From positions 1 to 46,777 of the forward strand of contig JAJFHG010000011.1 in NCBI GenBank assembly GCA_021775735.1: DNA of 46,777 bases, given 5' to 3'. The notes beneath the pieces were generated by a model. That model saw nothing but the letters and a program-made list of their open reading frames with translations. It ran no database searches and had not been told where the DNA came from. Position numbers and translations under genes: made by a program. Positions 33,803 through 42,822 of this stretch are shown here, one piece after another. How positions within the stretch are numbered: the first letter of the stretch is position 1; every line of letters begins with the position of its first letter. The stretch is from Hyphomicrobiaceae bacterium (GTDB lineage Bacteria; Pseudomonadota; Alphaproteobacteria; Rhizobiales; Hyphomicrobiaceae).

Positions 33803-35643
33803 TGCGTATCATCCCCGCTGGTTTCCGGCACAATGGCCAAACCTGGAAGGCCACCGATCATGCTACTGCCGACACCAGACCTTTTTTGAGCTGCAGGCGT
33901 GGGTGCAGGTGCAGGACCTGGCTTGCCTGCAGGGCGGACAAATTTTCTCAACACATCGTCTTTGGGGCCAAAGGCGGCGACTTTGCCATTGGCCAGGGCG
34001 AGAACTTGATCAACCGTTGCGAGCGCGGACGGGCGATGTGCAACGACAACGGCAATACCACCACGCTCACGTACAGCGCGAATGGCTTCTGCAAGCGCCG
34101 CTTCGCCGACCGCATCAAGATTTGAGTTTGGTTCATCAAGCACGACAAGGAACGGGTCTTTGTAGAGTGCTCGTGCCAAAGCAACCCGCTGGCGTTGTCC
34201 AGCCGACAACTGCCGCCCGCTTTCACCAACCTCAGTTTGATAACCGTCCCTCAAATGAACGACCATGTCATGCACGCCTGCAGCCTTGGCGGCTGCCACA
34301 ATGGCATTGGCATCTGCGTTGGCTTCAAACCGAGAAATATTATCAGCAATAGTGCCGGCAAATAATTCAACGTCTTGCGGCAAATATCCAATATGAACGC
34401 CTAAAGTATCGGAGTCCCATTGATCAAGACCAGCACCATCAAGACGCACTGTACCGCCCATGGCCGTTGGCCTCCAGACGCCAACAAGTGCGCGTACCAA
34501 AGTTGATTTACCTGTTGCACTCGGGCCAATGACGCCAAGTCCGTCACCTGCTTTCAGCTCAAAACTGACATTGCGCAGAACGGGCGCTGGCACACCTGGC
34601 GGTGCAATCGACAATCCCTCTACGGTCAACGTCTGCTGCGGCGCGGGCAATGTCATGTACAGGTCTTCATTACCAAACAAGCGGGCAAAAGCGTCGTTCA
34701 ACCGATGATAGCTTTGTCGCGCAGCCACAAATCCGCGCCAGTGGGCAATCGATGTTTCAATCGGTGCCAGCGCGCGCGAGGTAATAATCGACGCCGCAAT
34801 AATTACACCTGGCGTGACTTGGTCAAGAATCACCAAATAAGCGCCCATACCAAGAACACCTGATTGCAACAATAGCCGCAGCACTTTCGTGACTGTGCCA
34901 AAGCCAGTGACAGCGTCCGATGCAGCCAACTGGTCCACAAGATAGCGATCACTCACTGCTCCCCAGCGCTGACGCAGGTGTTGTGCCAAGCCCATAGCTT
35001 GAATCACTTCCGCATTGCGCCGCGTTGCTTCGCCCAAGCTTGCCCGCTGAGAACCACTTTCAGCAGCATCTCGTGTTGGCTTTGCACTTTTAAAATCCGT
35101 GAGCGCTGTGATCACAAGGAGGATAATCGCACCTCCCGTCGCAAGCAGTCCAAGTACGGGATGCAGAAGATAAACGACCGCCAAATAAATCGGAACCCAA
35201 GGCAGATCAAAAAACGCAGTCGGGCCAAGGCTCGACAAGAATGAACGGACCTGATCAAGGTCGCGCAACGGCTGCATCGCTTGAGAAGACGTTTGCACGT
35301 GCAACGGCATCGTGTGCAAAGCTTGATAGACGGGCGCGCGAACCTCTTGATCAAAACGCACGCCGATACGACCCATCAAGCGCACCCGCACAAAATCCAG
35401 CGCACCATAGACAAAGTACAATCCGATGAGCAAACCTGTCAGTGCCACCAATGTGGGTACACTCTCGGACGGCAAAATCCGATCATACACCTGCAACATG
35501 TAGAACGAGCCAACCAAGGCCAGCACATTGACGAAACCAGAGAATACAGCAACGCTCAGAAAAACACCCTTCGAGCGTCCGAGCGCCTGACGGGCTATTG
35601 GTTTCTGATGTGATTTCTTTTGTCGTGCCACAAACGGACCCAT
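33799..35643 (-). CDS. Type I secretion ABC exporter (PrtD/AprD type)
   Basis: A 614-residue transporter with a membrane half and a cytoplasmic ATPase half. Walker A is GPSATGKST (373-381), the signature LSAGQRQRVALARAL, Walker B FLVVLDEPNSNLD, and the switch His in VAHRPSAL. MLQVYDRILPS is the PrtD-family membrane motif. No N-terminal peptidase-like domain is present, so it belongs to the RTX-type exporters that read a C-terminal signal. The last ~45 residues are rich in Pro and Ala. I chose ATG 35643 because it begins the typical family N-terminus; an in-frame TTG at 35727 has no support. The cargo gene is not in the window. Confidence 0.92.
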   Translation of the reverse strand: MGPFVARQKKSHQKPIARQALGRSKGVFLSVAVFSGFVNVLALVGSFYMLQVYDRILPSESVPTLVALTGLLIGLYFVYGALDFVRVRLMGRIGVRFDQEVRAPVYQALHTMPLHVQTSSQAMQPLRDLDQVRSFLSSLGPTAFFDLPWVPIYLAVVYLLHPVLGLLATGGAIILLVITALTDFKSAKPTRDAAESGSQRASLGEATRRNAEVIQAMGLAQHLRQRWGAVSDRYLVDQLAASDAVTGFGTVTKVLRLLLQSGVLGMGAYLVILDQVTPGVIIAASIITSRALAPIETSIAHWRGFVAARQSYHRLNDAFARLFGNEDLYMTLPAPQQTLTVEGLSIAPPGVPAPVLRNVSFELKAGDGLGVIGPSATGKSTLVRALVGVWRPTAMGGTVRLDGAGLDQWDSDTLGVHIGYLPQDVELFAGTIADNISRFEANADANAIVAAAKAAGVHDMVVHLRDGYQTEVGESGRQLSAGQRQRVALARALYKDPFLVVLDEPNSNLDAVGEAALAEAIRAVRERGGIAVVVAHRPSALATVDQVLALANGKVAAFGPKDDVLRKFVRPAGKPGPAPAPTPAAQKRSGVGSSMIGGLPGLAIVPETSGDDTQ

Positions 35644-35887
35644 CAAAATTACATCGCCACTCAGGCCTCTGCGTAACAGCCTGTTACGCAAAACCTCAAA
35701 GTTTGACTTCCGCGTTTGACATGGCAACGCAAGCGGCTGAGAATATTAGGCTAAGTTATGCATATTATGGATTAAAGAAGGTTTGAGAATAGCAGCCCTT
35801 ATCAAAGTCAGCGCCACCACTATGATGTGATAATTGCCCTAAAAATACTGATGAACATGTGTTTGTCCCGTCAAGTCATCCTAATCT

Positions 35888-35908
35888 TGTTGAGTTGAAA
35901 CCTCAACA
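35888..35908. promoter_or_regulatory. Inverted repeat upstream of the type I secretion genes
   Basis: TGTTGAG, seven bases, CTCAACA: two perfect 7-base arms, 245 bases before the ABC exporter start. It could be an operator or a small RNA hairpin. The core TGAGTTGAAACCTCAA is matched at 15 of 16 positions by 9741-9756. Otherwise 35644-36007 holds no ORF that I can support, only this repeat and the pckA terminator. Confidence 0.3.
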
Positions 35909-35935
35909 CAAGACCACTCGAGACAACACTCTCAT

Positions 35936-35977
35936 CACAAAAACGCACAACGCCAAAGCTATCCGCCACGCGTTGTG
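35936..35977 (-). terminator. Intrinsic terminator of pckA
   Basis: Read on the minus strand: CACAACGC (35977-35970), a 16-base loop, GCGTTGTG (35953-35946), then CG and a T-run (TTTTT). The 8-bp stem lies 30-72 bases after the pckA stop codon, so it most probably ends the pckA transcript. Confidence 0.6.
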
Positions 35978-36007
35978 ATTGGGTCAAACAAACCATTTCA
36001 GTGTTTT

Positions 36008-37600
36008 TTATTCAGCCGCTGGCTGTTGAGCAATACCAGGAGCAGACGCCAGAACGTCCTTATCTACGTAGGCTTCAAACTTTTCAAAATTTTGATTGAA
36101 CATACCAATCAACTTTGCGGCCAAGGCATCATAGGCATTGGGATCAGACCAGGTACTGCGCGGGTCCAGGATTTTATCATCAACACCGTCAAGTGACCGC
36201 GGCACATCAAAGCCAAACAATGGGTCTTTACGCATTGGCTGGGATTTCAGCGCGCCGGACAACGCCGCATCGAGCAACGCACGGGTTGCAGAAATAGGCA
36301 TTCTGTTTCCCTCACCATACTTGCCGCCCGTCCAACCCGTATTCACCAACCAGCAATCAACATTGTGCTTTGCGACAAGTTCGCGCAACAAGTTGCCATA
36401 CGCAGATGGGTGACGCGGCATAAACGGTGCACCAAAGCAGGTTGAGAATGTTGCTTGTGGCTCATCACTCATACCCCTCTCGGTACCAGCAACCTTTGCT
36501 GTGTAACCAGACAGAAAGTGGTACATCGCCTGAGACGGGGTCAGCTTTGCAATTGGCGGCAAGATACCAAATGCGTCAGCCGTCAACATGATGATGTTCT
36601 TTGGGTGTCCTGCCCGGCTGGTTTTGCTTGCGTTGTCAATAAAATCCAGCGGGTAGGCGCCACGGGTATTCTCTGTAATTCTTGCGTCTTCAAAATCAGG
36701 CTCTTGACTGCCTGGTTTGAGAACTACGTTTTCTAAAACGGAGCCAAAACGATTGCAGGCACCATAAATCTCAGGCTCTGCCTCTTGTGACAGACGAATA
36801 GTCTTGGCGTAACAGCCACCCTCAAAATTGAAGATACCATTATCACCCCAGCCATGCTCGTCATCGCCAATAAGCTGACGGCGCGCATCCGCGGACAGCG
36901 TCGTTTTACCAGTGCCGGACAGTCCAAAGAACACCGCGGAATTGTCATTGTCATCTACATTTGCCGAGCAATGCATCGGCATGACTTTTTTCTCAGGCAA
37001 CTGATAATTGAGTACAGTAAAGACGCTCTTCTTCATTTCACCGGCGTATGTTGTGCCGCCAATAAGGATGATGCCCTTCTTGAAGTTGCATGCAATGACA
37101 CGCTCACTCTTTGTACCATGATAGTCTGGCGCTGCGCGGAAACTAGGAAAGTCGAGAATTGTGAGTTGTGGCGTAAACTGCGCTAATTCAGCGACCTCAG
37201 GTCTGCGCAACAGCTGGCGGATAAAAAGCGCATGCCAAGCATATTCACAGACCACGCGCACCGACAACTGATGAGCTGGGTCGGCACCGCCATACAAGTC
37301 TTGTACAAAATGATCCTTACCGTAACGGAATGACTGGAAATCTTCATAGAGGTGATCAAACTGCGCCTCTGTCATCGACTCTGAATTGTCCCACCAGATC
37401 GCATCTTTGGTCGTTTCATCTCGCACGATGAATTTATCGGCCGCAGAACGCCCAGTGTGTGGCCATGTCTCAACGACCAAGGCCCCTGTAGAGGCCAGTT
37501 TTCCTTCCCCATGCCGGACGGCCATTTCAATCAGCTCAGCAACTGAATTGTTCCGCTCGACGACCGGCTTGGAAACAGGGCTTGTAGTGACTGCGGGCAT
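36008..37600 (-). CDS. pckA: Phosphoenolpyruvate carboxykinase (ATP)
   Basis: Gluconeogenic enzyme that converts oxaloacetate and ATP to phosphoenolpyruvate, CO2 and ADP. Kinase-1a loop GLSGTGKTT is at 226-234 and kinase-2 LIGDDEHGW at 243-251. [27 protein letters not shown] and [11 protein letters not shown] are further family motifs. Length 530 residues is normal. ATG 37600 follows CGGAAAG at a spacing of seven bases; an upstream in-frame start at 37675 would add 25 non-family residues. The gene is single, with its own terminator. A perfect 17-base palindrome (37725-37741) lies 125 bases upstream and may be an operator. The response regulator gene is divergent. Confidence 0.96.
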   Translation of the reverse strand: MPAVTTSPVSKPVVERNNSVAELIEMAVRHGEGKLASTGALVVETWPHTGRSAADKFIVRDETTKDAIWWDNSESMTEAQFDHLYEDFQSFRYGKDHFVQDLYGGADPAHQLSVRVVCEYAWHALFIRQLLRRPEVAELAQFTPQLTILDFPSFRAAPDYHGTKSERVIACNFKKGIILIGGTTYAGEMKKSVFTVLNYQLPEKKVMPMHCSANVDDNDNSAVFFGLSGTGKTTLSADARRQLIGDDEHGWGDNGIFNFEGGCYAKTIRLSQEAEPEIYGACNRFGSVLENVVLKPGSQEPDFEDARITENTRGAYPLDFIDNASKTSRAGHPKNIIMLTADAFGILPPIAKLTPSQAMYHFLSGYTAKVAGTERGMSDEPQATFSTCFGAPFMPRHPSAYGNLLRELVAKHNVDCWLVNTGWTGGKYGEGNRMPISATRALLDAALSGALKSQPMRKDPLFGFDVPRSLDGVDDKILDPRSTWSDPNAYDALAAKLIGMFNQNFEKFEAYVDKDVLASAPGIAQQPAAE

Positions 37601-37724
37601 TGAAATCTTTCCGAAATTTTGGCTGCAATGCGGCATGCGAAGCGGCCAAGTCATAAGGTTTGGCGGGTCACGCATCCAGAAAGCAAAGCAGATCCGAATT
37701 CTGCTCTTTAAGGAGGGCCGTCAT

Positions 37725-37741
37725 ATACTTGTCAAGTATAC
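37725..37741. promoter_or_regulatory. Perfect 17-base palindrome upstream of pckA
   Basis: TATACTTG-T-CAAGTATA: two 8-base arms around one base. Its size and AT-rich ends resemble operators of GntR-family or similar dimeric repressors, which is an inference. It lies between divergent pckA and the LuxR-type regulator gene, 125 bases from the pckA start and 230 from the regulator start. Confidence 0.5.
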
Positions 37742-37771
37742 CAAAGGGCGAGCAACTCTGGCACGCGACAA

Positions 37772-37834
37772 CCCGCCAAGCACCCTGCGACCAATAGTTA
37801 AAAAGCAGGGCTATCAGGGGCGGCAACGGCGGGT
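37772..37834. other. Nested inverted repeats in the pckA-regulator intergenic region
   Basis: An outer pair ACCCGCC (37772-37778) and GGCGGGT (37828-37834) encloses an inner pair CCCTGC (37784-37789) and GCAGGG (37805-37810). The 63 bases could fold into a two-level structure in RNA on either strand. No T-run follows. It may be part of a 5' leader of the response regulator gene; no riboswitch class is recognised. The remainder of 37601-37970 shows nothing else. Confidence 0.3.
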
Positions 37835-37970
37835 AATCAACCTGATTCGTCAGCTCACCCGCTACTTATGGCTAATTCGCAGCTTCTCAAAGCTGGGTTA
37901 AATTATCAACAAGGCGTCAAGTTGCTAGACGCGGGCCCCATCCAATGGCATAGCCGATACGAGAGCTTTT

Positions 37971-38666
37971 ATGGCAGTTGAACGAGTCGTCAGCGCACCA
38001 GTGGAGTTACAGGCTGTGACCGCCAAATTTCTTGTGGTCGATGATCACCCCCTGTTTCGTGATGCGTTACAGGTGGCCATTCACTCTGCATTTCCAGAAG
38101 CCCAGATTACGGAAGCCTCTTCCATCGCAAACGCTCGCGATGTGCTCGCTGAAAAAGGTAACTACGATCTCATCCTGTTGGATCTGACTATGCCGGGCAC
38201 GCATGGCGTCGAAGGGCTATTGGAGCTGCGCGCCCTAACACCCAAAACACCCATCGTCATTGTTTCAGCGGCAGAAGAACCACGTGTGATCCATGAAGCC
38301 ATGACGTGTGGAGCTGCGGGTTATATTTCAAAATCAACACGCAAGCCAGAACTGGCAGAAGCCATTCGTGATGTCATGTCCGGGCTGATTTATTTGCCAA
38401 AAGGTTATGAGCCCCCCAAACAAGAGCCAGGCTCGTCTGACAAAGACATTTCGGCACGCGTTGCCTCTCTCACGCCACAACAGCTTCGCGTCTTGATCAT
38501 GTTGCGCAAAGGGCTTGCCAATAAACAAATTGCTTTTGAGCTTGATGTGGGTGAAACCACGATTAAGGCGCATGTTTCTGAAATTTTGCGGAAACTGCGC
38601 GTTACATCGCGTACGCAGGCCGTGATTGAAGTGTCGCGCCTGGATATTGAAACAAGCTCGACCTAG
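37971..38666 (+). CDS. LuxR-family response regulator
   Basis: Cytoplasmic two-component regulator of the NarL/FixJ group, 231 residues. The receiver domain has acidic residues Asp24-Asp25 (VVDDHPLF), phospho-accepting Asp71 (LILLDLTMPGTHG), a switch Ser in IVSAAEEP, and Lys in ISKST. The HTH domain is SLTPQQLRVLIMLRKG followed by NKQIAFELDVGETTIKAHVS, ending LRVTSRTQAV. The ATG at 37971 follows GAGAG at a reasonable distance. The hybrid kinase and FIST genes lie convergently downstream and are the natural signalling partners. Target genes are unknown; pckA is adjacent but its control by this protein is only a possibility. Confidence 0.9.
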   Translation: MAVERVVSAPVELQAVTAKFLVVDDHPLFRDALQVAIHSAFPEAQITEASSIANARDVLAEKGNYDLILLDLTMPGTHGVEGLLELRALTPKTPIVIVSAAEEPRVIHEAMTCGAAGYISKSTRKPELAEAIRDVMSGLIYLPKGYEPPKQEPGSSDKDISARVASLTPQQLRVLIMLRKGLANKQIAFELDVGETTIKAHVSEILRKLRVTSRTQAVIEVSRLDIETSST

Positions 38667-38801
38667 ACCAGACTGCCTTAAAATTGGTTTCGAGACAGGG
38701 CAGATAATTTGATCTTCATGAACGAGTTTGAGCAATGCAGGTTGCTCTCGTGCAAACACCTGCAAACAAGCAATCACACACGTCTCAGCATTCCAGTCTG
38801 A

Positions 38802-40196
38802 TTACGCTAGAAGATGTTGTAACAGCGCGCGAAGCTCAGCCGGACGTACTGGCTTGAGCAACAGTTGGCAATCGGCATTTGCAACCACATCCGCCGTTTC
38901 AGAACTGTGATCGGCCGTAACAATGACCGCCTTAAATGCGACAGGACAAAGTCGACGCAGTTGTTCAATAGCTCTGACGCCGGTTTCGCCGCGATCCAAG
39001 TGATAATCGGCAAGAACAACCTGAAATTGAAAATAGGGTTCTTTCTCAAAAAGCTCTGCAATTTCGGCTTTACTGCGCAAAAAGCGACAGTCGCACGACC
39101 AGTTTTCCAACACCGTCTTCATGGCACCAAGAACAGACGCCTCATTGTCAATCACAAGAATCTTAGCATCTTCAAAGCCATAGACTTGGCTCGGAACGTT
39201 CGACACCGTGCCAGCAACATTATCAACGGCATCACCAACATAGGGCGTATAGACTTGGAAACACGTGCCCTTATCTGGTTTAGAACACAGGTCGAGAGTA
39301 TGACCTAAGGTATCTGACATGCGCTGCGCAATTGAAAGCCCAAGACCAAATCCGGAAATGTCGGCAGCTTCAGAAGCTGCGCCACGTTGAAACTCCTCAA
39401 AGATTTTCTCACGTTCCATTGGCTCAATGCCTGGACCTGTATCCCAAACCTCAATACGAACATCACGTCCACGACGGCGCGCCGCCAGTAGAACTTTACC
39501 CGTTTGGGCATAGCGCACTGCATTCGCAAGAAGGTTTTGCAAAATGCGCCGCAACATGAGTGGATCAGTCTGAACAATAAAATTGTTAGATCGATACTCA
39601 AGCTTAAGTCCCTTGGTGCGGGCGATGGCACCTAGTTCGCTCACCAACGGGCAACAGACATCATCCAGAACGACTTCCTTAACTGCTGGCTTTATGTATC
39701 CGTCTTCTAGTTTTGAGAGATCCAAAATGGTTTTGAGTATTTCTTCAATGCTGACCAACGCGTGGTCAACACTCGCGATGAGACGCTCTTGATCCTCATC
39801 ACCGTCAGTTCCCTGCATCGCAGACAACGATAGCTTGGCGGCATGCAAGGGCTGCAACAAATCATGACCAACAGCCGTGAAAAAACGCGTTTTAAACCGA
39901 TTGGCACGTTCAGCAGCATCACGTGCCGTAACCAATTCAGTATTGGAAAACTCAAGGCGCTCCAATGTGTTTTTTAATTCGTCTGTTCTGAGGCGGACTT
40001 GTGATTCAAGGCTAATCGCTGTTTGAAATAATGAAAACGCGTTTGCCTGCTGGTCCATCGAACGTTCGACACGCTGCATTAGCGCATGATTAATTTTTGC
40101 CAGCTTTTCTAATTTTTCCACGAGCAAATCACGCGTGTCCCCATCGTGCGAAACCGTCAGCTCGTCCAATCCATTAAATCTGTCGTCATGATGCAT
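38802..40196 (-). CDS. Hybrid sensor histidine kinase with receiver domain, FIST-associated
   Basis: A soluble hybrid kinase of 464 residues: an N-terminal coiled coil (about 20-105), HisKA with the phospho-accepting His111 in TAVGHDLLQPLHA, a HATPase domain (NLLANAVRY, DTGPGIEP, GFGLGLSIAQRM), and a C-terminal receiver domain with Asp397 in VVLADYHLDRGETG, then Lys448 in LLLKPVRP. There is no membrane segment and no PAS domain, so it needs a sensor partner. The FIST gene just upstream overlaps it by 11 bases (40186-40196) and is the probable signal input. The start ATG 40196 is chosen over TTG 40208. The diverged response regulator at 37971 is the likely output. Confidence 0.9.
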   Translation of the reverse strand: MHHDDRFNGLDELTVSHDGDTRDLLVEKLEKLAKINHALMQRVERSMDQQANAFSLFQTAISLESQVRLRTDELKNTLERLEFSNTELVTARDAAERANRFKTRFFTAVGHDLLQPLHAAKLSLSAMQGTDGDEDQERLIASVDHALVSIEEILKTILDLSKLEDGYIKPAVKEVVLDDVCCPLVSELGAIARTKGLKLEYRSNNFIVQTDPLMLRRILQNLLANAVRYAQTGKVLLAARRRGRDVRIEVWDTGPGIEPMEREKIFEEFQRGAASEAADISGFGLGLSIAQRMSDTLGHTLDLCSKPDKGTCFQVYTPYVGDAVDNVAGTVSNVPSQVYGFEDAKILVIDNEASVLGAMKTVLENWSCDCRFLRSKAEIAELFEKEPYFQFQVVLADYHLDRGETGVRAIEQLRRLCPVAFKAVIVTADHSSETADVVANADCQLLLKPVRPAELRALLQHLLA

Positions 40197-41385
40197 AACC
40201 AAATGCAATCCCTGTCAATGTCTGATTTAAGTGCATCGCATTGTATTGCTCGCCATAAGTGTGAAAACCGACCACATTATGCTTACGATAAATTTCTTCT
40301 ACCGCGTGGTTCACTTGCCGGGTTTCGGAAGAGAGACGTCGCAACACGCAATCAAAGCCCAATACAAAATCAATACTTCCCATTGAATTTTTAATACTAT
40401 TGAGTGCAGAAGCCGTTGTCGCAACGATATCAGTCGGTGTCGCAACCGTAAAAACAAGCCCTTCATCAATTGCACAGAAGAACGACAAGCTACGGTCTGG
40501 ATTCATATTGCGAATTGAACGACAATAATAATCACCACCAATTTTGACGACCAAGGGATAAGAGGCAAAGGAAAAGGGGCCTAGGTCATCTGGCATCAAA
40601 CCTATGGCGCGCGCATATTCTGTTGCTGCAGGCTCAGCATTTAGCTCGTAAACAATGCGATTTTGTGTATCGGCAGCGGTAACCACGAGCTTGGTGGTTG
40701 TTGGCTCAAAATTCTGAGTCTTAAAAATGCGAAACGGAACCTCACACTCGACAAGCACGAGTACAGCGCTCGATATAACAACCTGACCGTCGTACATAAT
40801 TGAAGTGTTCTCAAAAGAAAGCCCGTCCCCTGCAGAACCACCAACAAGTTGAATTTCATCCATCGCCCAATGAATGGCTGCAATCAATGGCTCTTCTGCA
40901 TTTGAAAGGCCGTCGACCATCATCAACGCAAATACACGATCATGAAGCAGCCGGTCTTTGTCTTCGCTGATCTGAGATTTGAGTTTACGAACAACCTGGA
41001 CAGCGCGTTCAACACCAAAACTACCGACATCTTCAATCAGGCCGGTGTGAACACGAAAACCATTTTTAGGAAAAGCGACAAGCAAAATGCCACCCTGGGT
41101 CATGCCTACAGGTGTTATTTCGCCAGCCGTTGAGCAACCCGTGACGGGAATGTCTGGAAAAGCATATGACAATGCTGTCGACAATTTGTCAGCGTCATAA
41201 TCGATCGCATAATAAGCCAAAATATGTTGAAAATCACCATCACCTAGGTCTCGCTTGAGCTCTGAGATGGCGTCATTCAAAGATGGCTTTGCACTCGAAA
41301 CAATGCGAACACCACATTTTGTTAACGGGGAAACTGCCACTGCTGACCTGCACACCACTGAGATTGCTGAGTATCGTCCACTCAC
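40186..41385 (-). CDS. FIST-domain sensor protein
   Basis: A 399-residue soluble protein with the FIST N and C domains, a family described as sensory modules that bind small ligands such as amino acids, usually fused to or next to kinases. The N-domain features TGCSTAGEITPVG and LVAFPKNGFRVHT; the C-domain features IGLMPDDLGPFSFASYPLVV, FGYAS and GFHTYGEQYN. No transmembrane helix or kinase domain is present. It begins with GTG 41385 without a strong ribosome site and overlaps the hybrid kinase by 11 bases, which implies coupled synthesis. The ligand is unknown. Confidence 0.88.
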   Translation of the reverse strand: MSGRYSAISVVCRSAVAVSPLTKCGVRIVSSAKPSLNDAISELKRDLGDGDFQHILAYYAIDYDADKLSTALSYAFPDIPVTGCSTAGEITPVGMTQGGILLVAFPKNGFRVHTGLIEDVGSFGVERAVQVVRKLKSQISEDKDRLLHDRVFALMMVDGLSNAEEPLIAAIHWAMDEIQLVGGSAGDGLSFENTSIMYDGQVVISSAVLVLVECEVPFRIFKTQNFEPTTTKLVVTAADTQNRIVYELNAEPAATEYARAIGLMPDDLGPFSFASYPLVVKIGGDYYCRSIRNMNPDRSLSFFCAIDEGLVFTVATPTDIVATTASALNSIKNSMGSIDFVLGFDCVLRRLSSETRQVNHAVEEIYRKHNVVGFHTYGEQYNAMHLNQTLTGIAFGYAS

Positions 41386-41562
41386 ATAGATCCGACTGAT
41401 CCGTGCATCACAGTGTTACACATGCACGACATATGGCTCAAGCTGTTCTGGCGCACAAACCCCGCACCGGTCGCTCTCATCTGCAAAATCTATAATTGTG
41501 CTTGGTTTTTGCGATACCTATGAATCGCCACCGAGCCACCCAGATGATAATCACAAACTAAT

Positions 41563-41588
41563 AAGGGCACCACGAAAGTGGTGCCCTT
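41563..41588. terminator. Perfect 11-bp hairpin downstream of the small lipoprotein gene
   Basis: AAGGGCACCAC, loop GAAA, GTGGTGCCCTT on the plus strand. Its position just after the lipoprotein stop (25 bases) makes it a probable terminator of that minus-strand gene, where it is followed by ATTAGTTT. The T tract is short, so this is not a classical strong terminator. Confidence 0.65.
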
Positions 41589-41612
41589 TAAAATAGTCTG
41601 ATCGTGTTTAGC

Positions 41613-41735
41613 TTAACGTTGCTGCTCAACAGCAAAGTCCGCACCGAGCTTATATGGCTCATACTGAGGGGCTTCACGACGGCAGCCAGCAACTGCGATA
41701 GCAGCGATGACAGTAACAAGAGCGATTGTACGCAT
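41613..41735 (-). CDS. 40-residue lipoprotein
   Basis: A very short ORF with all the marks of a real gene: AAGGA nine bases before ATG 41735, a hydrophobic signal peptide (RTIALVTVIAAIAVA) with lipobox VAGC (Cys18), and an 11-bp terminator-like hairpin 25 bases past the stop. The mature part is 23 residues, starting CRREAPQYEPYKLGADF. Proteins of this size and type occur in Rhizobiales as uncharacterised lipoproteins; the function is unknown. It is monocistronic and lies upstream of the FIST gene on the same strand, about 230 bases away. Confidence 0.65.
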   Translation of the reverse strand: MRTIALVTVIAAIAVAGCRREAPQYEPYKLGADFAVEQQR

Positions 41736-41902
41736 GATGTTAGATCCTTAGTTTAGAGTCGGTAGGAATGGGTACGCAATACAAAACGGTGGCAGCTGGA
41801 GCGTGCTGCGATTTTAAAAAAAATGGAAACAGGTTGCTCCAGTGCAGTGTTGGTCGTGCGAGAATTCAACCGCAAATTGGTGACAGTTTGCGGCGATATC
41901 AA

Positions 41903-42214
41903 CTAACGAAATCGTTTCGCATACCGAGCACGGTCGGCTTTCGAAACTTCACCAGCCGCGGCAAGTGCTTTTACACAACGTGTGGAAAGTTTGCTGCTAG
42001 CAGCGCGCATGCAGTGACGTAAGCTTTTGCTACCAACTGCATGGTTAGAGCAGTAAGCAAGATAGTCACTTTTGCAGGCATTTTTAACCGAACTGCTGAC
42101 GGCAAGGGCTGATCCTATTGGCATAAGTGTCAACGGCACAACGATGACGCTAATCAACCACAACAACGTGGTGAGGCTAGCGCTGGAGAACATGTTTGAA
42201 GTCTTACAGGTCAT
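41903..42214 (-). CDS. Secreted cysteine-rich repeat protein
   Basis: A 103-residue exported protein. The signal peptide ends around IGSALA (about residue 38), after a hydrophobic core (LLWLISVIVVPL). The mature part has four cysteines in the pattern CKSDYLAYC, HCM, RC and ends GEVSKADRARYAKRF, the layout of the cysteine-rich repeat family common in Rhizobiales. These proteins are thought to act in the periplasm; a function is not known. ATG 42214 is chosen because AAAGG lies eight bases upstream; other in-frame starts at 42193 and 42223 are less supported. Only the signal segment carries the extra Cys at residue 3. Confidence 0.75.
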   Translation of the reverse strand: MTCKTSNMFSSASLTTLLWLISVIVVPLTLMPIGSALAVSSSVKNACKSDYLAYCSNHAVGSKSLRHCMRAASSKLSTRCVKALAAAGEVSKADRARYAKRFR

Positions 42215-42315
42215 AGAACGCACCTTTCAACGATCGCGATAAATCGCGGCCAGATTACCGCTTCAACTTGAAGTGGCGTTCTACGTATTAAAGCGGGACA
42301 ATGTTAATAACTTCT

Positions 42316-42777
42316 TTAACCAACAGCGCGAGAGCGCTCCAAAACACGTTTTGTACGTGCGCGATGGGCTGTTTTCTCCCAATAAAACGGTGCACGCAGC
42401 AGTTGCCAAAGGGCGCGGTAGGCGGCAAATGAAATCAAAAGCCAGTAAAAAGGCATAAAAAAACTACTCAGCGCCAAGGCATACCAGCCCCGTCCGCTCA
42501 CGGCAGCGACACCTAGCGCAACACCTGCAACATACCCGGCGATCAGATTAAATATGGCAACCCACCAAAGCGCTGTCCCTGATGCTCCTTGGGCAGTCAT
42601 GAAACCATGACCAGCCCAGATATCGAGTATCGCCAGAACATAAAACCAGGGATGAACGAGAACCGACAGTAAAACGCCGCCCATGAAAACCTGCAGCCCT
42701 ATAAAACCACGCGTTCCAAGCTCATCATGCAAACACTCGGGGCGGCGCATATGTACCAGATAGGTCTGAATCCGACA
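42316..42777 (-). pseudogene. C-terminal remnant of a glycosyltransferase family 2 protein
   Basis: The reading frame matches the C-terminal membrane region of large processive GT2 enzymes: QTYLVHM (encoded 42768-42748), RGFIGLQVFMGG, HPWFYVLA, and the ending MPFYWLLISFAAYRALWQLL with YWEKTAHRARTK. The usual order is membrane helices following an RW.QTYLVHM motif. The upstream catalytic half (DxD, QxxRW) is absent: the frame meets TAA at 42786, so homology ends at about 42775 next to the integrase. An ORF from ATG 42750 (144 residues) exists but is probably not functional. It most likely marks insertion of the element into this gene. Confidence 0.65.
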
Positions 42778-42822
42778 TATGCATTAACCTGTTATCATTG
42801 ATTTTATTGCCTTTTTCGCTGT

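Noticed and set aside
42740-42790. tRNA or tmRNA attachment site at the integrase edge (GGTCTGAATCC resembles a T-arm)
   Set aside because: It lacks the TTC of the T-loop and no acceptor or anticodon arm can be drawn; the flanking frame matches GT2 instead.
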